NCBI RefSeq assembly: GCF_954871325.1
Contig: NC_088775.1
Location: forward strand, 19,445,561-19,509,560
Origin: Gordionus sp. m RMFG-2023
Lineage: Eukaryota; Nematomorpha; Gordioida; Chordodea; Parachordodidae
Direction: 5' to 3'
DNA: 64,000 nucleotides
Shown: positions 47,583 to 59,200 of the stretch, one piece after another
How positions within the stretch are numbered: the first letter of the stretch is position 1
Layout of the letters: every line of letters begins with the position of its first letter
Program-made: the position numbers and the translations under genes
The notes under the pieces: generated by a model
Database searches by the model: none
The model's input: only the letters and a program-made list of their open reading frames with translations
What the model was told of the DNA's origin: nothing

Positions 47583-48011
47583 ATATATAATCAAATCTAA
47601 CTGTCAAATATAATATATAATATGATAAAATATTACAATAGATTACTTCTTTACTACATTTCCCCCTATAGAGAGATGTCTATATCTCTTCAATCATTCG
47701 TTTCGGGGGTTTATGTCTCCGCCCTCGCCTTGGGGTCTCACACTCTCTAGGATCCCTGTCAGCGATCACGCGCTCCGTCGTATCTGATATCAAACGGTAT
47801 CTTAGTTGGTCAGCATGTTACCGTATTACACGATCTGGGGTCTTGACTACATAGGAATATAATCCCTTTCTATCCTGAATCACCCCTTCTCTCCAACCCT
47901 TAGCGGTTTCCTTACCCACACATGCTGACCAACGTCAAATTCCCTAAAATTGGAATGTGTATCATGTTCTTGATTTTGTTTATCATTGGTTTTATCAATC
48001 TCCTATCCCAC

Positions 48012-51000
48012 CTATGGTCTAGCCCAGCCTTGATTAGTTCTTATTTGACGACCGAACATAATCTTCGCTGGTGACCTACCCGTCGAACTATGTTCTCCCA
48101 GCCTATACGCTGCTACCGTTTGAGTTATCGCCTCTTGCGGGTCATTAATTGATTCTCGACTGGCATAATACCTCCCTTTTAAGGTTCGAATGGTTTGTTC
48201 CGCCTGCCCATTAGTCTTCGGATGGTACGGCGTTGAGCGAATGTGGCAAATGTTGTTTTCTTCACAAAATCGCTTAAATTCTATTGAAATGAATTGAGGT
48301 CCATTATCCGTTACAATGCTTTTAGGTACCCCAAAGGTAGCAAACCACTTCTTTAATCTCGTTATCATCTCCTTCGCCGATGTGTTTTTCATCAGGTCTA
48401 CCTCAGCCCATTTTGAGTATGAATCTACTCCCACTAGCCAATTTAAAGAGTAAATCGGTCCCGCAAAATCTTGATGTATATGTTCCCATGGCTCTTTGGT
48501 ACAATTCCATGAGTATAGTGGTAACTCCATTACGTTCGGTCGATTTTTCTGACATCCAACACACAGCTTTATATGCCGTTCTATGTCCTCTTCGCATTTT
48601 GGCCACCAACAATACAATCGAAAAATAGATTTCATCGCTTTCATTCCCGGATGTGCCCGATGTAGTGTTTCCAACACTGAATTTCTAAGCTTCGTAGGGA
48701 TTATCAATCTACCATTTCGTTCAACTATTCCCCTGTCTACTGTTAATTCCTCTCGTTGGGTGTGAAAGATTACTAGCTCCGGTTCTTCTTTCCGATTAAA
48801 GCCTCTCCACCCTTGCTCAATATGTTGTGCCACTCGCTTTAGTATTGGATCTTCAATTGAATTCTTGCACAGGTTTCCCTTTGAGACCTGCATATCTTCT
48901 AAGTTTACGTTCCGAATCGCCAATGCATGCTTGGTATCCCGATTAGGTATGATATCGTGGAGCGGTAGCCTGGATAAGGCGTCTGCTATAACATTTTCCC
49001 GACCAGATCTATATTCCACGCTAAAGTCGTACGCGGCCATCTTCCGGCCCAACGTGTCAGACGATTGTTTGATATCTTTGGCAGATCCTTCTTTTCCCCG
49101 AACAACCGATCCAAGGGTTTATGGTCTGTCCGAAGTATAAAATTTCGACCGTAGATAAAGTTGTGGAATTTTTCTATTCCAAATAACAATGCCCTCGCTT
49201 CTTTATCGATAGGCGCATAATGTTTCTCCGACTGTAACAACGTCCGAGACGCGAATGCTATTGGTTTTTCCCCGTTTTGTGAAACCTTATGAAGTAAAAC
49301 AGCCCCCAGCCCTGTATCTGACGCGTCACACTCCATAATCAACGGTAATTTAGCATTATATGACGTTAAGGTTTCTTCTGTTGATAACAATGTCTTAACT
49401 TTATCGAAAGCCTCCTGCTCTACATTAGTCCAACACCATGGTACTTTTACACTAGTCAATCGATGTAACACAGCTGCTTCACTACGAAGATTGGGAATGA
49501 ACCGTTCATGATACGTGACAAACCCAAGAAATGAACGTAACTGATGAACATTCTTGGGGTTAGGTGCGGCCTGGATTTCTTTAACTTTCTCTTCGCTTGG
49601 ATGTACCCCATTTTGGTCGATAATGATACTTAAAAACGAAACAGATTCCCGTAGAAATTGGACTTTTTCAAATTTAGCTTTGAGGCCTGCTTCCTGTAGC
49701 CTATCGAGTACTGTTTTAAATTAGCCAGGTGTTCAGCGTCATTTTTGCCGGAGATAATTACATCGTCCAAATATACTCCAGTCATCGGGCAATCTTTCAA
49801 AACATTGTCCATGTAACGCTGGAAAATAGTTGGTGCGCACGAAAGCCCAAACGGCATTCTTCGGTATCGAAAATATCCTTTATGTGTTGAGATGACCAAA
49901 TATTCTTGGGACTCTGGCTCAACGGCCATTTGTAGATACGCGTCCTTTAAATCTATCACCGTAAAACGGTTCCCCCCTTGAATCTTAACCAATAAGTCAT
50001 CCAGCTTAGGAATAACGTGATGATCTTATAATAGATGGGGATTTAAACTCACCTTGAAATCTGCGCAAATACGAATCTCGTCATTGTTTTTTATAACATT
50101 TACTGTTGGGGTTGCCCATGGCACCCTAGTTATAGAGAAATCGATGGGCTCCAAAATCTCCGCAGCCACAAGGCGATCAAGTTCTAGTTCAACCGAAATG
50201 CGTAATGGAAATGGCACTAGACGAGCTGGAAACGATTTTGGAACAGCCGTATCTTTAAATTGGAGTCGCACAGCGAAATTACGTATTAACCCCGGTTTGC
50301 CGTCAAAAACAGCTTTAAACTGTTTAGCTCAAATACCCCATTACGTCTTCCGTTAGTGACATCCTCGATCCGTGTGAGCATCGATTGTATTCGAACGGCC
50401 CATCGGGGCTTCGGCCCGCGGGGGCACCTATTGTATTCGAGCGGCCCATCTGGTCATCGCTGGTTTGGTGGCAACTTGAAGTTATTGTTTTTCTATTCGT
50501 TTTGAGAACCTGTTGTATGCTTACCTGTCTCGGTAACTCAAACCCAAATGCTAAAATCCATGGCAACCCAAACAGAGGTAGGTCATTTGACTGTATTATA
50601 ATAACTGATAAATTGCGAATTTCCTTCCCCACTTGCACACGAACCATGGCTTCATCCATAAGATCCAAAGGTTTATCTCCATAGGCTGATAATGGGTTTG
50701 TGGAAGATGTTAGTGGTTTGCCAATTTTCTCACAAATATTCAATCCTATAATAGAGGCTTGTGCTCCTGTATCATAATCAAAAGTGACACTAAGTCCATT
50801 TATTTTGGCTGTGATCTTTGCCCTTTTATTTAATCCCCTTGTCCAGAGATTATTAATTGAATCACTTGAGTGAAAATGTGGTTTCACTGAGTTTAGATTG
50901 CGATATACAGGCTTACTACGGCAACATGCTGCGAAATGTCCTGTTCTTTGGCACTTAAAATATGTTTTGTCTTTAGCTGGGCATAAATATCTTTCATGCC

Positions 51001-51700
51001 AGCCGGCACAATTCTTACATTTATTATCGTCTTGTTATTAGGCTTCCTATAATTAATGTCTCTCTTAACACACTCTTGTGAATTAGGCATTTTATTTTTG
51101 CAATCTTACGGTCTGACAATATTTACCAAGTCTTTCTTGATAGTCATTTCGTTTTGAGCATTTTCTGTTGCCGTGGCCATATCTAGCACGAACTGGAACG
51201 TCAGGGGCTTTTTGTTCACATCCAATGCTAAAGGATATTTAGTCCTAAGTTTAACTTCGAGACCTGGTAGATCTATACCCGCAACTAATTGATCTCTTAA
51301 CCGGCCGTCAACTTCTGACAAACAACACGCTTTCGCAGTTATTTTGATTCTATTAGCGAACTCTCCAATTGGTTCATTCTCATTCCTAATTAACCTTATG
51401 AAGTCTAATCTACTACCGAAAATGTTTTTATTCTTCTCAAAAATATGTAGCGAGACACTAATTATCTTATCAAATTTAGTTGTTAGAATGGTTTCAGGAA
51501 ATAAATATTGTTCGAGAATGTAAATACCCTCAGCGCCAAAACTCACCATGAACAGGTCCTTATTTTCTTGATCGGTCGGTGTCCAGTTCTTTAGTCATAA
51601 CGTTGCGTCCCAAAATTGGAACCAACGTTGTATAGACCCATTAATTTGATATTTTTCTAACTTATCAATAATACTAGTATTTTTGAACTGAGGCATAATT
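48012..51700 (-). CDS. Gag-Pol region of the second Gypsy element (fossil)
   Basis: Reading leftward: the Gag part includes RLDFIRLIRNENEPIGEF; knuckle-like cysteines lie near 51030-50930; the protease part has FDYDTGAQASIIG. The RT part has VIDLKDAYLQMAVEPES, MPFGLSCAPTIFQ and VYLDDVIISGK. RNase H has MECDASDTGLGAVLLH and RTDHKPLDRL. Integrase has HRAHPGMKAMKS, CVGCQKN, HQDFAGPI, IVTDNGPQF and TNGQAEQTIRTLKG. Domain order is that of Ty3/Gypsy. The parts do not form one continuous ORF; the element is decayed. Confidence 0.88.
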
Positions 51701-51765
51701 TATCAAATTAATAACTATTTTCTTACTTGTTTTAATTAGAATATTAGAATCCACGTCGTCGCCAC

Positions 51766-52055
51766 TTTAACGAAAGTAGAACCATTATTTATATTTATTT
51801 ATTTCTATAACTCATTTAATAGGTATCAGTTTTCATTGCCATTTTATTCAGTATAATTAAACACAAGGTGCAACTTAATTACAAATGGCGATATATAATT
51901 ACACGTTAAGAGATTGGTGTGTACATAATACATTAGGAAGTTAAACAACACCTATTATATTAATCGTAAATATATATATATATAAAATCATATCTAACTG
52001 TCAAATATAATATATAATATGATAAATTATTACAATAGATTACTTCCTTACTACA
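51766..52055 (-). repeat. 5' LTR of the second Gypsy element
   Basis: 290 bp. In element orientation it starts tgtagtaagg and ends ctttcgttaaa. It differs from the 3' LTR at a handful of positions. Confidence 0.88.
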
Positions 52056-52759
52056 AATGTATTATAATAATTCTATAATAAAATATAAATTTTTACAGCA
52101 ATAAATTTTGTCCTATTTCATCTCAAAATTTCCAAAAAATTTATCCTACCCCCATTAAAGCAGCCTATCCCCTATCCCTCTCAAAAAAATAGGATGCAAA
52201 CTGTTCCTACCCCTCCCGCTCATGTAGACGCTGATTACCATAGATCCATAATCATAATACATAAACCAAATTACGATATAAATGTCACTATATCATTAGT
52301 TTCCATGTTTTACAATATTATTTCCCATTTTTATTAACTCCTTGATTTTCCAAAATTAATTTCATATAATTACTATTTCAACACATTGTTTATGCCAGAT
52401 GGCTCTTCATATTTGATAAATATTTTTCATAATCAATAAAATTCCAAATCATAACTCAAACCAATAGTTATTTAATTCATTTGTACCAAATTAACTGTTT
52501 CTTATTATATTCCTTTTGCCAATTCATTCCATCACCCAATTTTATTGTCCGCAATTATAATAATTCATACAATATCAGAACCATTACATAATCATAATTC
52601 ATTCATTACAATATTCCATTATTTATACATTGTCTAAATTCTGATTTATAATTATATCTTTATCCTAAATTTAATATCATGTAATATCCAATTCATCAAA
52701 CTAATATATTTCATTTGGTCAGGTTAAACCCATAACTTCGCCAATCTGTAGTAATTTGG
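52056..52759. other. Flank between the Gypsy element and a small hAT, nothing identified
   Basis: AT-rich, with no ORF of note. The phrase tcatgtagacgctgattacca near 52221 is an inverse match to ...catcagcgtctacatga near 45253, on the other side of the Gypsy element. The end of the stretch (near 52745-52767) joins, across the next hAT, to the dispersed repeat at 54127. Confidence 0.4.
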
Positions 52760-52767
52760 GCTTCATG

Positions 52768-54118
52768 CAGTGACCCCTACACTTTTTGAAGGATAGAAGC
52801 AGAATACCCCCCTAAAGTACCCCCCCCCCCCCATTGTAAATTATTGACACCAATAAATTCCAAAAATAATTTTTATTGCATCAATATTTATTATAATATA
52901 AATATAATGTAAAAAATATATGCATAATATTTATCTTTGACATGATAATTTATAAATTTATTTATTTAAATATTATATTACTTGTTTTTCTTGAACTTTT
53001 TCTTTAGCTGAAAAAGAGTGAGTAGACATTGACATTGAAGTATCTTTTAAAATAATATCTTTTGCCTATTAATTTTAAAACAAATATAATCTAATAATAA
53101 ATATTTTTTTTAAATGTTGTACTTGAAAATAATTCTTTATGGTATTACTTTTGTGTTTTAATAAAAATTTTGGTTGTGGTTCTTCGCCTTGTTCTTGTTC
53201 CATAATAGCCATACTCAGATTAATCTTAATGGGTGTAAGTTCTTTTTCTTCCTGTTGTATTCATTAAAATTTAAAGATAAATTAATATTTATTACCAGTA
53301 GAGAGATAATAGGTATTACTTGTTCTTCATCATTGTCAAATCTCTGCTCTATGTCTGCCTATAAAAAATATTAGAGTAGATAAAAAATAAGAATAATAAA
53401 ATAACTTCTGGTCACCAATTTTATGATCATTATCAGAGTCAGATATAATATTTTCTTCTAACATATTTTCATTATTAGTACACTTTTAAAAAAATAATCA
53501 TATTAATAAAAATATTTATTATACCAACAGCATTGATTTGCCAATTTTTACTTCTTTTTCCTGTGTTTTAATACCCTTTACAAATAAGTATAAACAATTA
53601 AATATTTAATAAAAAAAATTACTTTGCTATTTGTCCAATTTTGAGAAATATTCTTAAAAGCCACTATTTCAAAGTTTTCTTTATATCGTGAAAATTAAGC
53701 CTACCATGTCTTTTTCTAATATGATCTGTCCATTTATCATCTCTTATTTTATGATATGTACAATTTTTAATCAAGCATTTATATTTTTTTTGGTTAATAT
53801 TTTGACAATGATCTAAAAATTATAAATGATTATATATAAGATTTAAATTTTTACTATTCCCTTTGATAAAATTTTAATTTTGAGCCAAATCTTGAAAGTG
53901 GAAAAATAATTTTATGATAAGAAATATCGGATAACAAACTAATTTGCTAAACATCGACCATAAAAATTTTTAAAAAAATAAATAAAAAATTTTTTAAAAA
54001 AAAATAAAAAATTTTAAAATAAAAAATTTAAAAAAAAGAAAAAAAAAGTACCCCCATAGAAATTTATAGAAACAGTTGCTTCGGACCCCCCCCCCCCCCC
54101 TCGTTGTAGGGGTCACTG
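52768..54118 (-). mobile_element. Small hAT element with target duplication gcttcatg
   Basis: Termini are cagtgacccctaca and its inverse tgtaggggtcactg, each followed within 60 bp by a C run. The flanking octamer gcttcatg is exact (52760-52767 and 54119-54126). On the minus strand near 53780-53690 a finger-like reading, CLIKNCTYHK then WTDHIRKRHG, may be the remnant of a DNA-binding domain. No catalytic region is seen. Empty-site sequence continues smoothly across it (ttgggcttcatgtaattc). Confidence 0.9.
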
Positions 54119-54126
54119 GCTTCATG

Positions 54127-54640
54127 TAATTCTTTATTGCAATCAAATAAACCATTCAAATTATATTAATCATAATTAATCCGATAATAACATCATAATA
54201 ATACAATCATAATTAATCCGATAACAACATCATAATAAATGAATCATAACATTCAATATAAACTCATCCTCTCTTGCAACCATTTTCGAATTTTCCTCCA
54301 TCTCCAAATCGTTGATGTGGATTCATTAATCTTGTCTGTCTATTCCCGTGTTTGGTATCTAATCATTACTATATCTATAATGTTTTTGAGCTATATGAGT
54401 TTATGTGAAAGTTGATTTTCTGCCCAGTTCAGACATGTTATGTTTTAACTGGCCATAAGATACTATTTAAGAATTATATTATAAATTAATAATTGCAAAA
54501 TGAAACAAAGTGACAAATAAAAATTCAGGTTTAATGATAGTAAGTCATTTATTAAGTAAGAGCGATGTCAATATTTTGGAATAAAAAGGTATAAATTCCT
54601 CATTTTATGGTTTAGCAGCGTTAGCATAATTATTTTAGTA
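54127..54640. repeat. Dispersed repeat, second copy
   Basis: 54127-54260 matches 31560-31692 (taattctttattgcaatcaaataaaccat and onward), and 54290-54370 matches pieces of 43970-44560. So the P element and the small hAT each landed in a copy of the same repeat. Its class is unknown. The adjoining LINE relic suggests it might be LINE 3' sequence, but this is not shown. Confidence 0.55.
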
Positions 54641-54649
54641 TGAAACCTA

Positions 54650-55640
54650 TTTTTTTCTAATTTCCATATTCTTCTTCGTTTATTGGCCCTTTTTCAGGTT
54701 TAACCGGGTAAATAATTTTCCCTTCTACCTTTCTCGATTTAAGTGGGTCCTGGGTATCACCCCCTGTCAAACCTAACATTTTCATCTCTTTATCAAGCAC
54801 TTTCAACCAGCATGTCTTTAGTCGTCCTCTAGGTCTTGTTCCCTTCACTTCCAACTAACGATATTTATTTACCAATTCCAACTAACGGTATATTCAACCT
54901 ATCACCTTTTACATTCAATTTAATATGTCCAAACCATCTCGGCTTATTTATTCTCAAAACATCACCTATTGCTTCTATCCTAATCTTTTCTCGCAATTCT
55001 TGGCTCATTTTTCTTTCTCGTCTCTGCATATCTATCTAATCATTCTCATCTATCTTTCTAACTTGGTTTCTGAGTCGCTCTATTGACCATGTGTCGCTGC
55101 CGTAAATCATTCAACTTCTCACATAACTTTTCTCTTCAAAGCTAGACATTTTTATAGATTAAATTTTAAGACATCTCTCTAAATTAAGCACATTCTATCC
55201 TCCCCACAACTATCAGAACACCTCCATCTATATAAGAATAACGCTTAGATTATAGAACTTTTCCAGACTTCCTTTACAATATGAAAAACCAGTTATATTA
55301 CAATGATCTTTTACACCTTTCACACACTCTCTACCATCGCGCTCTACTTATGCAGACTTCCCCTTACACCTATTGTGAATCTACGACAGCAGGTACAATT
55401 GGAGTTTCTAGCAACACCTTCCCCACATATACCACATGCCGGTCTACTCGATTTTTTAAACCTTCACCTCCAAAAATCATCTTCGTCTTTTCTATGTTCA
55501 TTTGAATCCCTTCTCCATCTATTTTATCCTTCAATTCTTTCTTACTCTTTGCTATCACTACTAAATCGTCTATATACATAATTTCCTATGGTAGTCCTTT
55601 ACGAGTCCCTCTAGCCACTACATCTATTATTATAATAAAA
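54650..55640 (-). pseudogene. LINE relic: RT end and C-terminal region
   Basis: The minus-strand reading from 55580 gives MYIDDLVVIAKSKKELKDKI and then GIQMNIEKTKMIFGGE (the YxDD box and following RT segment). Next come a cysteine finger-like phrase (near 55440-55390), RERKMSQELREKIRIEAIGD (near 55035-54975), RWFGHI, and finally TRPRGRLKTCWLKV and DKEMKMLGLTGGD at 54840-54770. This order matches the 3' half of invertebrate LINE ORFs. The frame is broken in several places and the 5' part is absent. Same type as the relic at 12300. Confidence 0.8.
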
Positions 55641-56294
55641 AATAATTGACTCAATACGAAACTCTGATGTAAATTTATATTAAACTATATAATTCTAAAA
55701 TTAAAATATAATTTGCCTATTTAATATTATTTTTAAAATTGGGTAAGACAGATTTGTGTCGGAACATGCTTTGACGACTTTCCCAATTCTCTATCTTATA
55801 CAGAGGGTAATGTACCGAGGTGTAGCCACTTCAGTTTCAGCACAAGCTTGGGGAAAAAAATAAAGTTCTTTATTTACTAAAAAGAATTTGATAGTAGATG
55901 TAGATCCCCTAGGTTAAATGAGATTAAACTAAGAACTATGTTTTCGCGATCTGAAAAAGGGTTATTTATAATGTATCCTTAATAAAATTCTTGCAATTAG
56001 ATTTTTATACAAAAATTATGATTTCATGATTTATTGAGACATTAATAAATAAAGCGTAGTTTACAATGTAAATAATTTAAAATGTGATAATAAATTTTTA
56101 AAATATATATTGAATTAATAAGTAAGCTAAGTGTTTCTAAATTACAGGGTATAAAAATGATCTTTTCTTTAAACAGGCATAGAGTTTAGTTAAATAAAAA
56201 TGCTATTTATAAAATCAAATAAAAAGCTATAAATAATTGGCAAACATAATCTATTAAAATTATAAAATAAATTAGATTTTTATATTTCTGAATC
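55641..56294. other. Between the LINE relic and the large gene, nothing identified
   Basis: A less AT-rich patch near 55740-55850 (gtcggaacatgctttgacgac...) has no open frame of note. The part next to 56295 should contain the 3' UTR and polyadenylation site of the large gene on the minus strand. Confidence 0.4.
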
Positions 56295-59200
56295 TTAAGG
56301 CTTAATATCTTTGATTTCTTCTATAACCAAATCTTGATTAATCATCCGATCTTTGAAATTGGTTTCTTCCATAAGCCCAGAAAATTGTTCCTTTGACAAA
56401 TTAAAAAATATTTTAAGATTATATAAATAAAATACTTGATAAATTATTTTAAAAATAAAACGGAAATAGGGAAACCAAACGAAAACCGTTAATTAACTTG
56501 AAGATTTTGAAACTATATAATACTTTTTGGGCATATTTTACATTTGGTTAGTATTGAATTAGTTCCTTCAATATAGGAATTTTACTGTAAAATATTTATC
56601 ATGTATTTTTTTGAAAAGATTCTTAGTTCGGGCCTGTCTAATAATTTTGTATAATTTGTCCCCGCTTTGAACATATTATATTAAAATTATTTTCCTTCTC
56701 TCTACTCCGTAAATTTTTCTATAGATTTTAAATATGTGCCCTGATAGCTACCCACAAAAGTTTGGAACAAAAATTTTGGGGATATTTAAACCATAATAAA
56801 AATTACCTTAAGTTCTGGATCAAGTTCTTCAAATGTCTTGGGGTTTCCCCTACCATCATCATACAAAACCTCATCAATGGTTTGAGTCTCCTCTTGTCCA
56901 TCCCTAACTACGGTATGTGTCTTTGATCTTTTGATTATTTTAAGACTGCGAAAATAATCATATGAATATTATTTATAATAGGATAAAATAAATTAAAGTC
57001 ATTACTTCTTTGAAATTGATTCCCCCTCACGCTCATGGAGTGATGTTGGTGATTGATCATTCGATTCTAAAAATAATAATTTAATACATGGTTAAAAAAA
57101 ATACTTTTATTATAAAAAAAGATTAATAGTGAATATAGGTAGGAAAAAAGAAAATAGTCTAATAGATTAAAAAAGTCATGGGATGGATTTCTTTAATAAT
57201 TTTACTAATAGCTTTTTCTGGGGTAGGCGAATGATCAATTATATCAAGCGAAACATCTATTTCTTGAGGACATTTAAAGACACAATTATTATAACTTTTA
57301 TCGGGATTAAAAATTTCGGTGAGCGGAGGGGAAACGGATAAAAAATGTTGATCAGATAGAAGAAGCGGTGAAGCAGAGATATCTCCGTTATCAAAAACGA
57401 TGTCACTTTCCAAGATTGTTTGAGATTTGGTACTAGTGACGTTGTTAGAGTGACCCGAGAAGCGACGAACTTGGCCAGTTATGATATCGATATCATTAAC
57501 ATTGTTATTACCGGGTAAGTGTTTATCGCGATCGGGTAAATCGTGGCCTGTGTATATACGGTTGATTTGTTTATAAGGTTCGTTTGCAAATATACTAAGA
57601 TAAGGTGATTCAAAGGCATTACCCATCGTGGTGTGAAAAGAGGATTGAGAAGAAATGGTGGTTGTGGATGCCGTAGAAGATCTGTAATAAGGAGTTGAAC
57701 TCGATACATCTACGGTCGAAAGAGGTAAAGCTTTGTAAGGTTTCTTATTTACCGGATGGATTTGGCGCGAAGAGGCAGATGTCTTAGAAATTGCATTGGG
57801 GTATGAAACCGAGTTTACACATTCTTCAATGGACAATTTAGCAGTTTTTAATTTATGTTTTGCCTCGATATTTGAGTTATAAAGCTTTCTTTTAGGAGAT
57901 AAATTTTTGGTTTTGGGTTTTTTAAATCTCAAAGTTTCGGTCAGTATAGCATTATATTGACAATTTTCAGAAGATGTGGAAGTAACATTCGACTTTGATT
58001 TATCATTTTCCAGACCCTTAGGATTTTTTGCCAGATTCTTTTTTGAGGGAATATAAGATGTGGGTAAAATATTTTTTGGTGCTGCTTTAATGACATTATT
58101 AGGGACAGGAAGCGTCCTCTTTGATTGATAGATTTTACTTCGAGATTTTACTTTGTTTGCTTTGGGTGAAGAAACATTTATAAGGCATCTTTTCAATGCA
58201 TCCGCAGATATATCAATTTCGGTTTTATTATTTTCATTTAAACGCAGTGTTGAATCATTTATGGGAGTATCAATATCACTAGCAAAACTTTCAACGTTTT
58301 TAGAAACTATTTTAATTATATCATCTAGTGACATATCAGTTGGTATCGAGCTATCAACATAATGTTCACCATGAATTGATTGTTCATTTTGTATATCTGT
58401 GGTGGTATAATCGACGCCTGTGCGATTAGCACGGTTATCTTTTCCCGAAATATTGGTCAACAATTTCAAATCACGTCCTAAAGATTTATCATTATTTTCA
58501 GTTTCAAATTTTCCCTGAGATAAAAAGTAATTTTCTAATGCTTCAAAAGTTCTTAAAGATTGATACTCGTCAAAAGCATATACAGTTATATCTCTGTGTT
58601 CATTAAATTTATTTTCATAATAATTTTTTTTAAATCTATGACATTCTTGATTTGACAGAGAATGGTGTATATGCGACGAATTTGTTGGAGTTAACAAATT
58701 GCGTATAACAGTTTCAATATTATTCGAGCTAAAATCAGGTGAGAGCCCAGACAGACATGTAATTAAGTTTCTTTCTGATTGTGATGAAGGTAGTGGAGAC
58801 CGTGGTCTTCTTACATATTCATCATCGGAGGACATGGTTAAACTAATATTTTGATTATTGTCACTAATATCCTCATCCCAAGAAGACATTATATCCAGTG
58901 AGGATACTTCAGCTATATCATGATAGGAACTGGCAGATGATGGTTCTTGATCAACTACAATATATTTGGATTTTAAATCTTTATCATCGCTGCTTAGAGT
59001 CATGCTATCTACTATATTTAATTTGTCATTCTGTGGCAAAAATTTTGGCCATTTTGAGCCAATATATTTGTCGGAGACTTTATTAACACTAGCATAAATG
59101 TGTTTAATGTTATCATCATCTTTAATGGAAGGTATGGAATAAAGGCTTGTACTTTTATCGCTTTCAACTAATTTTAATTTATTTGATGTTGTTGAAAAAA

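Larger units (their letters stand above)
45652..47658 (-). repeat. 3' LTR of the second Gypsy element, split by a hAT
   Basis: The LTR sequence 45652-45868 resumes at 47591 and ends in ctaca at 47658. The two pieces together equal the intact LTR at 51766-52055. The gap is the hAT element 45869-47582 with its duplicated octamer. Confidence 0.88.
45652..52055 (-). mobile_element. Ty3/Gypsy LTR retrotransposon, broken, with a hAT in its 3' LTR (fossil)
   Basis: The minus-strand element runs from the 5' LTR (52055-51766) to the 3' LTR (47658-45652). tggcgacgacgtgg follows the 5' LTR in the primer-binding position and aggggga precedes the 3' LTR as polypurine tract. Parts: Gag (about 51700-51100), cysteine knuckles (about 51040-50920), protease (about 50870-50600), RT (50270-49630), RNase H (49470-48990) and integrase (about 48800-48020). 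It has several breaks, roughly five to eight. The LTRs differ at only a few sites, so it is moderately young. No clear 5-bp target duplication was found. Confidence 0.88.

Noticed and set aside
52221-52240. Inverse match to 45253-45270 as ends of a larger element enclosing the second Gypsy element
   Set aside because: The match is under 20 bp and the flanks do not continue it, so it is not enough to define an element.
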